A DNA stretch of 64,000 nt from Mercenaria mercenaria. Taxonomy: Eukaryota; Mollusca; Bivalvia; Venerida; Veneridae. Both the position numbers and the translations under genes were made by a program. This document shows, in pieces, positions 1-11,514 of this stretch. The notes under the pieces were generated by a model. That model ran no database searches. It was not told where the DNA came from and saw nothing but the letters and a program-made list of their open reading frames with translations. The stretch's first letter is position 1. Every line of letters starts with the position of its first letter. Location of the stretch: the NCBI RefSeq assembly GCF_021730395.1, contig NC_069370.1:72805501-72869500 (forward strand). Reading direction: 5' to 3'.

Positions 1-1079
1 GATTCATAGACAGCGTTCGTTGTTTACATTTTTAAATCGTAACCGGTGCACTTGTAAAAACCACTTTATTTTGAACAATCGAAGTATGCGAAGAGCTACG
101 GTACGGTCTCTACATTATAGCAAATATTTTAGGCATTCTTTTCAGATAGCTTTTCGGTCAAGAATAAGTCATGTACTTGTAGAATATATTTCACTTTCCT
201 TTCCGGCCTAGAAATAAATTAGTCATGTGTAATAACTGACAGGTAACGTTATTTCGTCCAGTTTGTACAACGGTCCCCTGGTAGGTGGTATTTGTGGAGA
301 GGCGTACGATGGCTCCAGGACGCTGTATGAGTTTCCGGTTGCGATCGAGGTGTTGATCGAGTACGCAACAGTTGACTAAAATTGTGTAGTTTAGAAGTTT
401 GGTAGTGCGCAAGTACACCATATTCCGGTGGTGTTTGATGTGATACGCTCGAAGTGTGCAAGCGGGAAACCGACTTTATATGAAACCATGTTTAGCGTTA
501 AGGACCGTCACAGCAGATGTAGTTTTGGTTTGATTTACATGGCCTACCATACTTTCCACCATGAACCGCCTGTAATTTGGAGTTTTAGACATTATCCGAA
601 ACCTGTTTTCGTCCAGATTTGTACATATTTCTACGAAAAGATAAATGCCTGTGAAGCTAGTGAACCAAATACATAAAGGAATATCTAAGGGAGGTTTCGT
701 GTTGACTTACAGAAGGAAGATATTGTCAGTTATTGAGGTTGTTCTTTTTTCCAAGATGCTGAAAAAGACGTCGAAAATCGTGTTTAATTTGTTTTTGTTT
801 CAGCAGGGAATGGTGTGGAAGTAGTGGATAGTTTCGCTTCTTTGTACAATAAAGGAGAGAAAACCCGGTGCATGTAGAAACGCCTCAAATCTAAGAGGAA
901 ATGCTGATTTTAGTGGTATGAACAAGTAAGAAATATCCAAGAAAACGTTTTGGATCAATCTCACTAAGTTTTGGCTGTTAGGACCACTCTTGTAAACAAA
1001 AATCACATCTTTATCGCCAGTCGAGAAAAATGAACGTTCGCAGTGACCTTATTCGTTCATGGAAGCAGATGGCAGCAGA
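1..1079. other. No gene recognised; AT-rich flank
   Basis: All open frames here are short, overlap on both strands and match no family I know. A pyrimidine-rich stretch ending in CAG at about 789-803 resembles a + strand splice acceptor, but I cannot place a partner donor or a coding frame. I see no repeat boundary or RNA gene. Confidence 0.5.
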
Positions 1080-1703
1080 GAAATAAAATTACCAGTAAAG
1101 CAGCTGCCGTCTTCGATATTTATAATCAAAGGTTTTAACACTGAAAACATCCAAATGCTTGTTATAGTCTGGTATATGTCAGACTAATACAGAAAATAAT
1201 CTGAAATATAAGTTTTATTCAAACGAATAACCCATTAATCTTTCCACAGATGTCCATTTTTCTTCAAAGTTTCATATCTTTAAATTTTGATAGATGTGTT
1301 CTCACAAACTAGAATTTATAGCTGTGTCTGCTTGATTAAACTGAAAAACACACATGGCTAGGTACATGAGAGGTAGTGAATAGTACAACGCCCCTCACGC
1401 TCCCTAGCACCGACTCGGAACTCTATTGCCCATGAACATTGAGTGGACTACATGATCCCAAAGAACTTCATGTGTCATTGCTCGTATCAAGATACAGAGC
1501 AGTTGGACGGATAAACAGCGCTAAAATGTACATAATATTAAGTGTTACATTTGTGTTTATCATTTCAATCAGGCACTGTAATTTCTGATTTGAAAGAGTT
1601 TTCACATTTAAAAGGCATAACTTGAACTGGGCTGATCAATTTACATGCACAGATTTGACTTATTGTATTTTTATATACTTTATGGAAAAACACATCAACT
1701 TCA
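1080..1703 (+). repeat. Segmental duplication copy A, first part
   Basis: This stretch matches 33045-34069 in direct orientation. Shared blocks include AGTAAAGCAGCTG near 1095, the run around GGTATATGTCAGACTAATA near 1172, CTTTCCACAGATGTCCA near 1240, the block with CCCCTCACGC near 1390, and the block ending in ACACATCAACTTCAA near 1690. The copies differ by scattered substitutions and small indels, so the duplication is old. Copy B carries an extra segment around 33350-33440 and a MITE that copy A lacks. After 1703 the match stops and resumes at about 11400, so about 9.7 kb is present in A and absent from B. Confidence 0.8.
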
Positions 1704-2640
1704 ATAGTTTTTCTCGGCGTAATAACAGCAATGCCTAGGAATGTTAAATATTATGTTTGTAATATACTATTACACAATGTAGTGCGCTGAACCTGAGAAC
1801 TCGTCGGTCGACGACCTGCTTAATTAAGGTACATTCTATAGCCAAAATATCGACATTTTAGTGCTTTTCTTTACTACCATTTTGCGAGGTTTTACTGAAG
1901 AATAGCACAATTTGATGAATGAAATGCCTTTTGAAATTGATTAAGCTCTCTTTTGAAGTATATATCTTGAAGAATAAATGCCAACTTTTACCTGAAAATC
2001 CAGACAGAAGACAGAAAAAGTATTTTTTAGGAGGTCACGTTTTTTTCAAAATTGACAGCTACTACACGCAAGCAGTATTCTGTTTAAAATTGTGACCAAA
2101 ACCTACCTAAATGAAAGATCTACTTCCTTCGAGCAATCATTTTTTAAATAAATTTGATGAAAAGGCCTGTTAGAGCCGATCATTTCAGATGATTTTTATT
2201 TTCTCTTTTTTTCATTCACACATCATCATTTCACTATTGATTTGAAATAAACATGTGTATTTATGATAAAAATCCATAATATCGTTACAAGGGCAATACA
2301 CATAAATGTCAGATGTGTCAATTTTATTTTTAGAAACGGTTGCGGTCACAAGGTAATTGACAGAATAAAATGTAAATTTCAGCATATTTTTTCGGACAAA
2401 AATGTGTTTGTGCGTAGAAATGTGATCAGGCTGAGCACATGGCCTTATGTTTTACATAATTTTCGGCGCTTAACGTAAAAACAGTTTAAGGACATGATTC
2501 ACAAACATTCAATTTATGCTTAAATGTACATGTGATACATTATGCATATGAATATAGTTCACGATATTATCGCATATGGAAGTAACTGGAATAAATTTGG
2601 ACTACTTCCTTCGGGTGTTTACATGACTGTGCTGTCAAAA
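1704..2640. other. No gene recognised
   Basis: AT-rich sequence with no open frame of interest. It is the left part of the 9.7 kb block present in duplication copy A but missing from copy B. I see no terminal inverted repeat or tandem structure here. Confidence 0.45.
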
Positions 2641-5400
2641 GGCCTCCCATGTGTATACATATTTTGACAGGTCGAGTTGCTCTTGCAGGAACGACGATAA
2701 GGTAAGTTTACAAATTAATTAATTTGCAACGAGTACAAAACAAGGTTGATAATCAGTCGTCTGTATTTGAAGACCTGGAAACGACTTTCCCAGTCATTTA
2801 AATGGGTGGAGAACATAGCATACCGGTATCATGTGGGTATATATATATTTGCATGCAGCCTACTGTCACCAGTTTAGATAAATCATTAGATGCAGAATTA
2901 ACGCATTGGCCCATTGTTTTATACTCGTAGATAGTAAATCGATCAGAATGGGTCATTGTCATAGCACATGAAATGTTTATGCACTTGTTGCATTCAAATT
3001 GACATAATTTGAAACTTAGTATTTAAAGTTAGTAAGAAGATGGCCAGAAACCCTTTGCATAAATTAATACGTGTATGGTTGGACGTGAGGCTGAATCATA
3101 CGGTTAGCTATGACGCTAAAACCGTGAATTTCATTCGTCTTGTGTTTGTTTCAGATGAATACCTGCACCATGGAAATATTGTAGATCTAATTTGTAAACT
3201 GTCGTGGAACCTGTGTTCGGCTCGCACAATTCCTATTTAATAGGAATGCATGATGGAGACCAACAGTACAGAAAGGTGAATGTCAATTTTCTATATTCAG
3301 TAGAGTCTACAATATTCTTGTATGAAAAAGAAACGATGTCTGTAAGTAAGCAAACGAAAGGATACCTCTGCCAAGCTGAAAAGGTCAAGGTTCTGAATGA
3401 AGCATGGTCATGACTTAAATATTAACAAATTGATACAAGTTGACTGACAATAACATAGATTACACAAGATTAATAAGTAGAATAATAATTATTTTTCATG
3501 ACATGCATGCATGAATTTTTCAACTACATCAACTGTGCTGTAGGTCTTATTAAAGAAGTGAAGCTAGATCTACATGAGTAGTTTCGAAATACATGAATTC
3601 ACACTTGTCAAGATTCCATGTAATGTTAATTTCTGATAATTATTTTTCATATGGCATGCATAAATTATTGTACAACTACATTAAAATTTGTACATCAACT
3701 GTGATGTATGCCTAAGTAAAGAAGTGAAGCTACACCATTTGTTTCAAAATACATAAATTCACACTTGTCAGATTCCATATAATATTAATTTCCTTATACT
3801 CATAGTTTTGTTATACTGTACTTATTTCAGATGAAGATGTAAATTGATCCAAATAAACAATGGGACAATGAATGTTATAATTACCAAGAAGAAGACTGCA
3901 TTTTATACAGGTAGGTGCGAGTGTTTTGAAAATAAATGTGACATTTACTTAAGCATTTATTAAACTAACTATAACAATTGATTTTAGACTTATGTGTTTC
4001 TCAAAATTGTTTTAATATAAAGTGTCAGCAATTGAATTTTAAAGAGAAAGCACATTTAATTGTGAAAGTAAAATTTATTATATATAAATGTGCATTTTGG
4101 TCTTTTATTGCAGTTGAAGTATGATATGTGAATAAATACCCTCAATGCAAGCCTTGTGGAGCTTTTGCTAGACCATGAACAGTAGACATAAAAAAGGTAC
4201 AGGATAGTTTGCTGCTTTATTAAATTCTTTCATGTATATACTAATTATCAGTTCATTTGAAACATGTACACAACATCAGCATGAAGTGGACAGGGCTATC
4301 AAATTTGATTATTTTGTTCCTTCAGTTAATATGCCATTTGTTTATTTTTAAATTATTATATCACAGCTACCTTGATACCTTGTGTATTAAAGCTCCTTCT
4401 GCAAATTCAATCAGATTCAAGTAAATCATACTTCATGGCCAGGCAGCAGACATACACATACTATAGTGAACTTTACATCTGGTGACCCATTTCTAAACTT
4501 ATGGCCCTCTTTGGACTTTGAATTAAATACATACTACAGTATATACTCAGCTCCTCCCCCACTTTTCCAATACCCTTGTAACTTGTTATACATATTTACC
4601 ATAAATGTCAGGGCCTTTATCTATTTCAGGGATGTTATGTCCCCCCCCCCCCCCTCCCCTCCCTTAAAATATAACATTTAGTTTTGTATTTAATGTACTC
4701 CTCTCCTCCTACAGTTTTCATACTGTGTCACAATGTAAGTGTAAGTTGAAATGAAATTATCAACATGAAGTAGGCATGCACATATTGCCAGACTTCAGTT
4801 TCAGGTTACTTTCTCTTGAATTATGTCCTTTACTTTAAAATATCACAAATACACTTGTACATTGTGTAGGCCTACTCATAGTTTCAAACAATTCAAAAGA
4901 AATAGTTATATTATCAGCATGAAGTGATCATGTGCATAGTGTTAGTTGAAAATGAAGGCGTATGAAGACATAATTATAGACAAATATATATCATCTGCTA
5001 AAATTCATAGGTTTTAGTCTTCATTACTTGTACAGGTTACTGTTTTACCACTTCTTAATAAAGTCATGACATTTTCTTAATAATATCTGTCAGACTTATA
5101 TTGTTATAATTCTAAGAGATAACATTTTAGATTTTGTATTCTAAAATTTATAGTTGTTATGAACAAATGAAACATGTAGGATTTATACTAAGTGTAAAAA
5201 TAACTTTTTTTTTCATTTCAGATGCTCATCTAAAGGGACACAAGTGTTTGAAGCCTTGGTCAACAACAAAAAAGCAACTGAACCATTTGATGGATTATAC
5301 AGAATGTACAATCAGATTTCAAGAATCAGAAAAATATAAGTGTCAAGTGTTAGGGAGATAGGAAAATAAGCATCATGCATGAAGAACCTGCCTTAGATTA
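2641..5400 (+). ncRNA. Candidate spliced non-coding transcript
   Basis: A run of + strand splice sites defines plausible exons. A first exon ends at 2701 (ATAAG then GTAAGT). Three internal exons follow: 3155-3275 (acceptor TTTGTTTCAG, donor AAAG then GTGAAT), 3831-3910 (CTTATTTCAG, donor ACAG then GTAGGT) and 4114-4196 (TTTTATTGCAG, donor AAAG then GTACAG). A terminal exon begins at 5222 after a long pyrimidine tract. All these sites lie on one strand in a workable order, with small exons of 80-121 bp. None of the exons keeps a shared open frame, so a long non-coding RNA fits better than a protein. The transcript start, 3' end and poly(A) site are not determined. Chance occurrence of such sites in AT-rich DNA is the main alternative. 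Confidence 0.25.
4641..4664. repeat. Poly-C tract
   Basis: An uninterrupted run of 14 C is followed by CCCC blocks broken by single T residues. It is a simple low-complexity tract whose length may be unreliable in assembly. Confidence 0.8.
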
Positions 5401-5710
5401 ATTTGCAAAATACATTGAAATCTCACAATTGCTAATGGAAGTTAAGAATGGTGTATTCCTCTGGAAAATATTTGTCTAGACAGTACTGCAACAACATTTT
5501 GTTTTCAATTTTCTGAGCACAATTCTACATAATAATTGTACATAAAAACTGTAACATGGTTACATGAATAATACAAAACATGTCATCATATTTCCAGACA
5601 CAAATTGGGAGAATCAGAGAAGAAATATCAAGAATTAGGGAAAAAGAAATATCTGTCATGCATGAAGAACCGGCTTTATATTAATTTACAAAATGTTTTG
5701 AAGCCTCAAA
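5365..5710 (+). repeat. Degenerate duplicated block, CATGCATGAAGAACC
   Basis: The block around CATGCATGAAGAACC, followed by a stretch rich in TTAATTT and GCAAAAT, occurs near 5373 and again near 5658, about 285 bp apart in direct orientation. The copies are diverged. It looks like a worn local duplication rather than a defined mobile element. Confidence 0.5.
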
Positions 5711-5988
5711 ACCGTTAATGACATTATACATATTGAAGATTACAAACGGGCATTTTGATAAATCATATACTGGCACAATATTTTTTTCAATTCACTGAGC
5801 CTAGTTCTACTTAAACAATGTAACTTAATAATGTGGTCTTTGAAAAAGTCTTTCATACTTGTTTTATAGAAAACGTTTCATGATTTTTCAATGTAAATGT
5901 GCTATTGCTTTTTTTTTGTGGTGTGGAAAGTGAGATTCAAATAATGTTTTTCGCATTATCAGTATTTTTTCCATTATTGGGTGGATTT

Positions 5989-6945
5989 TTAGCTCACCAG
6001 AGCACAAATTGCTCAAGGTGAGCTATTGTGACTGGTCATTGTCCGGCGTCCGTCAACATTTGCCTTGTGATCCCTCTACTAGAGGCCACATTTGTAACCC
6101 AATGAATGTTAGTCTTGATGATCTCTAGGTCAAGCTCGAATCTGGGTCATGTGGGGTCAAAAAATAGGTCAGTAGGTCAGATCAAAGGAAAAGCTTGTGA
6201 ACACTCTAGAGACCACATTTTTGATCCAATCTTTATGAAACTTGGTCAGAATGTTAGTCTTGGTGATCTTTAGGTCAGTTTCGAAACTGGGTATTGTGGG
6301 GTCAAAAACTAGGTCAGTAGGTCAGATGAAAGGGAAAGCTTGTGAACACTCTAGAGACCACATTTTTGACCCAATTTTTATGAAACTTAGATCAGAATGT
6401 TAGTCTTGATGATCTCTAGGTCAAATATGAAACTGGGTTATGTGGAGTCAAAACCTAGGTGAGTAGGTCAGATCAAAGAAAAAGCTTGTGTACAATCAAG
6501 AGACCACATTTTTGACCCAATCTTTATGAAACTTGGTTGGAATGTTAATCTTGATGATCTCTAAGACAAGTGTGAAACTGGGTCATGTTAGATAAAAAAC
6601 TAGCTCACCTGGTCAAATCAAAGGAAAAGCTTGTGAACAATCTAGAGGCCACAGTTGTGTCCAAATATTTATGAAACTTAGTCAAAAAGTTTGGCTTGAT
6701 GATTTCTAGGCTTAGTTCGAATCTGGGTCATGTGTGGTCAAAAACTAGGTCACCCGGTCAAATCAAGGGAAAAGCTTGTGAACACTCTAGAGGCGACATT
6801 TGTAACCAAATCCTTACGAAATTTAATCAGAATGTTTGTCTTGATGATCTTTAGGTCAAGTTCATCTCTTGGTCATGTGGGGTCAAAAACTAGGTCAGTT
6901 GGCTCTGGTGAGCAATATATAGGGCCGTCAAATTACTTGGCAGGG
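5989..6945 (+). repeat. Bivalve-type tandem-repeat element, copy 1
   Basis: The element opens with AGCTCACCAGAGCACAAATT and closes near 6905-6940 with CTCTGGTGAGCAATA followed by GGGCCGTCA, so its ends form a short imperfect inverted repeat (GCTCACCAGAG / CTCTGGTGAGC). The body is about five direct units of roughly 143 bp, each containing variants of GGGGTCAAAAACTAGGTCA, AAAAGCTTGTGAACACTCTA and GAAACTTGGTCAGAATGTTA. Repeats with these ends and this body are, from memory, very common in bivalve genomes. No protein is encoded; the long open frame at 6730-6981 is a by-product of the tandem units. Confidence 0.8.
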
Positions 6946-7051
6946 TTATTAAATGTTATATTTCGATGTGACACATGCTAGATTAAAATGATAGTCAAGG
7001 TCACAATTAAGTAGTCAAAAACTAAACTTTTTCTGTCTGTACCTTTTTTGC

Positions 7052-8375
7052 TAACCTGAGCACGAAGTGCTCAAAGGTGAGCTTTTGTGACCCCCCTGTG
7101 TCTGTCGTCCGTTCGTCGTCAACAGTTTGACTGTTTACACTCTCGAGGTCACAATTTTGGCCCAATCTTAATGAAACTTGGTCAGAATGTTACTCTCAAT
7201 AAAATTTTGGACGAGTTTGATATTGGGTTATCTGGGGTCAAAAACTAGGTCACCAGGTCAAATCAAAGGAAAAGCTTGTTAGCAATCTAGAGGCCACATT
7301 TATGACTATATCTTCATGCAACTTTGTCAGAATGTAAATCTTGATGATCTTTAGGTTAATTATGAATCTGGGTTAGATGAGGTCAAAAACTAGGTCGCCG
7401 GGTCAAATCAAAGGAAAGCTTGTTAATGCTCTAAAGCCACATTTATGACTTACCTTCATAGAAAGTTGGACAGAATGTTAACCTTGATTATTTGAAGTCA
7501 AGTTTAAATTTAGGTCAAAAGGAGTCAGAAACTAGGTTACCAGGTCAATCAAGGGTAAGCTTGTTACAACTCTAAGAGTCACATTTACGACTATACCTTA
7601 ATAGAAACTTGGTCAGAAGTTAACCTTGACGATCTTTAGGCCAAGGTTAAATCTGGGTCAGGTGGGGTCAAAAACTAGGTCACCAGGTCAAATCAAAGAA
7701 AAAGCTTGTTAACACTGGAAGCCACATCTATGGCTGTATCTTCATGAAACTTGGTCAGAATGTTAACCGTGATTATCTTTAGGTCATGTTTAAATTTAGG
7801 TCAAGTTTGTCATAAACTAGGTCACCCGGTCAAATCAAGGGAAAAGCTTGTTACACTCTAGAGGCCACATTTATTACTATACCTTAGTCAGACTGTTAAC
7901 CGTGACGATCTTAGTCAATCTGGGCCAGGTGGGGTCAAAAGCAAGGTCACCAGTCAAATAAAAGGAAAACCTAGTTAACAGTCAAGAAGCCACATTTATG
8001 ATCAGACTATAATGAAATTTGGTCAGAATGTTAATCTTGATGACCTTTAGGTCAAAGTCAAATCTGGGTCAGGAGGGGTCAAAACCTAGGTCACCAGATC
8101 AAATCATAGAAAAAGCTTGTTAACACCCTAGAGACCACTGTATATTCATGAAAATTGGTCAGAATGTTAATCTTGATGAACTTTAGGTCAAGTTTGAATC
8201 TGGGTCATGTGGAATGTGACCTACTGACCCTACTTTTTTTAAGATACAGCCTGAAATTTGGATGACATTTCAGTTTGCACACCGATCTTAAAACCGACTT
8301 CGGTTACCATGAATGTTACCTACTAACCTACTTCTTCAGGTTAGTGATACAGGGCCTTCAGGGCCCTCTTGGTAT
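7052..8375 (+). repeat. Bivalve-type tandem-repeat element, copy 2
   Basis: A second, longer member of the same family. It opens with GCTAACCTGAGCACGAAGTG and ends near 8333-8375 with TCAGGTTAGTGATACAGGGC, so the ends are again an inverted repeat (GCTAACCTGA / TCAGGTTAGT). The body holds roughly seven units of about 140 bp with the same GGTCAAAAACTAGGTCACC and AAAGCTTGTTAA motifs as copy 1, more eroded. The end pair has changed together relative to copy 1 (AACC/GGTT instead of CACC/GGTG), suggesting a separate subfamily rather than a local tandem duplicate. Confidence 0.75.
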
Positions 8376-8519
8376 GAATGTGTTTGGAGCTCACATAACT
8401 TGGGCAAATATTCATCATAACAAGATGACTGTATGTAAAATTCATGACTCAGACTTCTAGCTCTAGGTTGTGTTAATATAGAAGCTCGTTTTAAAACAAG
8501 GTTAAAATGAAATCAGCTT

Positions 8520-9250
8520 ACTACGTTATGAAATCTTTTAAAGCATACTTATTCCAAGATATATAATAAACTTTTTTATGTCTCCGGTGTCAAAGAACTT
8601 AACTCATACAGTTGCCATCAAATTCATATAAAATCTGTTTACATCATCAACATGAATGCATCGGGACTTCTATGCCTAATTATTTTTCTGGAGTTGTTGC
8701 CCTTTTGGACCTCGAATAATTCCATCATATTGTAAACCTAAGTCCTACAGTTTCCATCCAACTGATTGAAACTTGGTATACATCAACGGCATGAACTGGA
8801 TATGTACATGTTGTCCTGACTTTTATGATCGATTATTTTGTTCTGGAGTTATGGCCCTTCTTTGACGACTAATGACAACTACATTGTAGTTTCCCTACAT
8901 TTCTGTTCATTTCAAATTGAAACTTGTTAAGCATCATGGACATTATGTAAACATGTGCATTTGTTTTGTGTTCATTGTTTTAGCTGAATAACATTATGAG
9001 CCGTCGGTATATACTACATTATTGAATGAAATATTTTCTATCAACACCATTCTAGTTCCATTTGCAACCTCCATGAAGGAATATTGTCAAACTGTACAGA
9101 TAAGGGGAAGTAACACTGTTTTGGAGTTCATTCCTTTTGTAGCACAACTTCTATGCATAATTGTGTATTGATAATATATACTTTTAGTTATGTGGACATG
9201 CATGAATTTGTTATGCTGCAAATAAAAATGTTGTCATAAATTACTTAACT
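8520..9250 (+). repeat. Eroded ~150 bp tandem repeats
   Basis: Units recur that combine a phrase like CAGTTTCCATCCAACTGATT, GAAACTTGGTATACATCA, CATGAACTGGATATGTACAT and TTCTGGAGTTATGGCCCTT. Related phrases (ACATCAGCATGAAGTGGAC near 4272, TTGTTCCTTCAGTTAATATG near 4314) occur in the 4.2-5.0 kb region, so this is a dispersed family. No coding capacity is seen. Confidence 0.5.
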
Positions 9251-9435
9251 TGTTGTCCCTTTCATTCTTTTTTATCATTAATAGCACAGGCATTAACAGA
9301 AGATGCTGTGTACTAAAACATTTCGTTTGTATATATGTCTACTACCTTTATAAAAAGGTAATCTTGTTTCCAAGACACTGTGTAAAAAGAAATCCTACAT
9401 CCGAGTGTCTATCATCAGTCTTGTAAAGAAATGCA

Positions 9436-9686
9436 AGGCCGTCCGCTTAACTCAATAGGGAGCTTTGGTCTACGGATCGCGAGGCGTATGTTTCTTTGTG
9501 ACGGTTCGATTAAAGACATTGAGTCTGAAATCATTCGTCCTCCACCTCTGATAATTCATGTGGGAGGTTGACAGTCACTTGCGGAGAACAGGTTTGTACT
9601 GGTACAGAATCAAGGAACACTGGTTAGGTTAACTGCTTGCCGTTACATGACTGAAATACTGAAAACGTCATTAAACTCAAAACAAA
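9436..9686 (+). mobile_element. tRNA-headed SINE
   Basis: The 5' part (about 9436-9510) reads like a tRNA gene, with an A-box-like AACTCAATAGGGAGC and a B-box-like GACGGTTCGATT. The middle carries TTCATGTGGGAGG and GGTACAGAATCAAGGAACAC. The 3' end is GACTGAAATACTGAAAACG followed by TTAAACTCAAAACAAA, a weak A-rich tail. The same 3' end appears in antisense at 31679-31730, which supports a dispersed family. It is non-coding and would depend on a LINE for movement. The family name is not certain. Confidence 0.75.
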
Positions 9687-10778
9687 GAGTTCCAAAGTAT
9701 TACAAGTTCACAACGAGGAACACAGCTAGGCAGTCAGGCAAAATTTGCTTTCAGTTTCAGTTGTCGGTAGTTTGTAAATGTTGCGATTTCGTGGCTTCTC
9801 GGCAGTACTTGTTTATGTAGAGGAACAGCTATACAATAATTATTAATGATATTGGTTCCCCAAACTTATTCTGTCAGTGATATGTTTTTCAAAAACTTCT
9901 GAGATAAACCCGAAGGCCTTAAAAATCGTCGAAAGGAATGCATATGCTTTAACAGCGGAGTGTCCTATATTCATCAAAGTTGCACCCAGCTATTTTGGCA
10001 ATAATATTTTCTCAAAATTTAGACCAGAGGCCACCATTACATATCTATTTTCAAACTTTTGCCGGGTGAGACCACCCTGAAACCTACTCCCGATCGGAAC
10101 TATGCGTCTCGCTGGTGGCACATTCGATCTAAACTAGAGCCTAACCCCACCAAATAAAGATATTTCTAGATCCGGACCTGCCCTTAGGCATGACTAAGGC
10201 CTTTTAGGTCACTGTCTAGTGTCCGAATTGATTCTCCTAACCTCAAGTGTCGGAAACGCTATTTGCAATGTAGAATATATTTCATGTGAAGAAGCTATCC
10301 AACAGACTCCTGGAAATCGTAAGGTGCACTAAACTGAATACAAAATGTTCAGACAGGCACTCCTTCATATAACTCGGACGAGGGATCTAGCAAAGTTTTA
10401 CAACATTTTAGCTTATCAACGAAGTCAGCCAAGATCATAAAGTCAATCTGTTGTCAGGCTTAAGATGCAGGCGTGCTAAAACCCCTAAATGAAGACCTTT
10501 ATTGACATAATTACTTTTATTTGATGTAATAGAGCTCAATCAGGTTTGAATAGTTTAAATGGCTGCGATATGTATTTCTGCGTACAGACTGAAGGTTTAA
10601 ATGACTTGTCTGGTAGTCGTATTATTCAAACGGCGTAATGGTCTTGGAAGTAAGAAGTTTTACAAAGCTTGGAACGATAACGCTTTTATTAAATTAAAAA
10701 AAGACCGTTTGAAAGAAGTAAAATAGTTCAATGAAGCAGATGATTTAGATTTGATTTGAGGTTGTAGAATATTTTAAC

Positions 10779-10779
<1 letters not shown>
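9687..10779. other. No gene recognised
   Basis: The only open frame of note (9877-10080, 67 codons) has no recognisable domain. I see no repeat ends or RNA gene. Confidence 0.45.

Positions 10780-10814
<35 letters not shown>
10780..10814. repeat. Poly-A tract (35 A)
   Basis: An uninterrupted run of about 35 A. It could be the tail of a retroposed copy, but the preceding bases show no recognisable SINE or gene. Its length may be unreliable in assembly. Confidence 0.8.
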
Positions 10815-10818
<4 letters not shown>

Positions 10819-11400
10819 TTAATTGTTCTTGAAATATTTTTTGACTGTACTATTTGAATAGTGTTATCGGATCTTTCACACTTGTCGAGAATTATTATCC
10901 ATAAAGAACTATCCCTTAAGGTAAATATCGTGAAGAACTATCCTTTATTATATTTGGCGGGAATCGAACACGATTTCTCCGTGCAATTTTCATATTTATA
11001 GCAACTAAAAAATAGTCCGTCATGTCAACAAAGGACGATGAAAACAATCGTTTGAAGCATTCTAAAGTGTATTTTTAAACGTAAATCGTCAGCCTTTTGA
11101 ATACAATTAGGGCAATTTAAAGGGTGGCAGGAACTAGATACATGTCTTGTCTGTCTGTAAATACATTTAAAACGGACTCCGCACGTATTTTGAAGCAGCC
11201 CTTGATTTTGAAAAAAACATGACCAATTTTGTTATCAAATTCTTTATCGTACGACTTATGAAAGAGTCGTAGTCGTAGTTCGACTATCTGATCGTAAACT
11301 TCGTTCCAAGACGAATTCATTGGTATATACTTTTTATAACTTTTGTTCAGTAACAAACCCGCAAATCTATATTATTTAGACCCACTCTTTTTCCGATAGA

Positions 11401-11514
11401 ATGAACCTTAACGTGATGCCGAATGTGTTCTTTGAAAGCAGTAAACAGTTTTCAGTTGTAAGCGTCGAATTGGCTAGAGTCAAAGTTACAAATGAGAGGC
11501 AGTTTATAGATTGA
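11401..11514 (+). pseudogene. Short ORF conserved between duplication copies
   Basis: A 37-codon frame ending in VVSVELARVKVTN plus a few residues and a stop. Copy B has the counterpart at about 34069-34169. Over the shared codons I count about three amino-acid-changing and four silent differences, which hints at past coding constraint. A one-base length difference just before the end changes the last residues. TTTTTCCGATAG upstream could act as a weak splice acceptor, so this may be the last exon of an older gene. I do not recognise the family. Confidence 0.25.
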
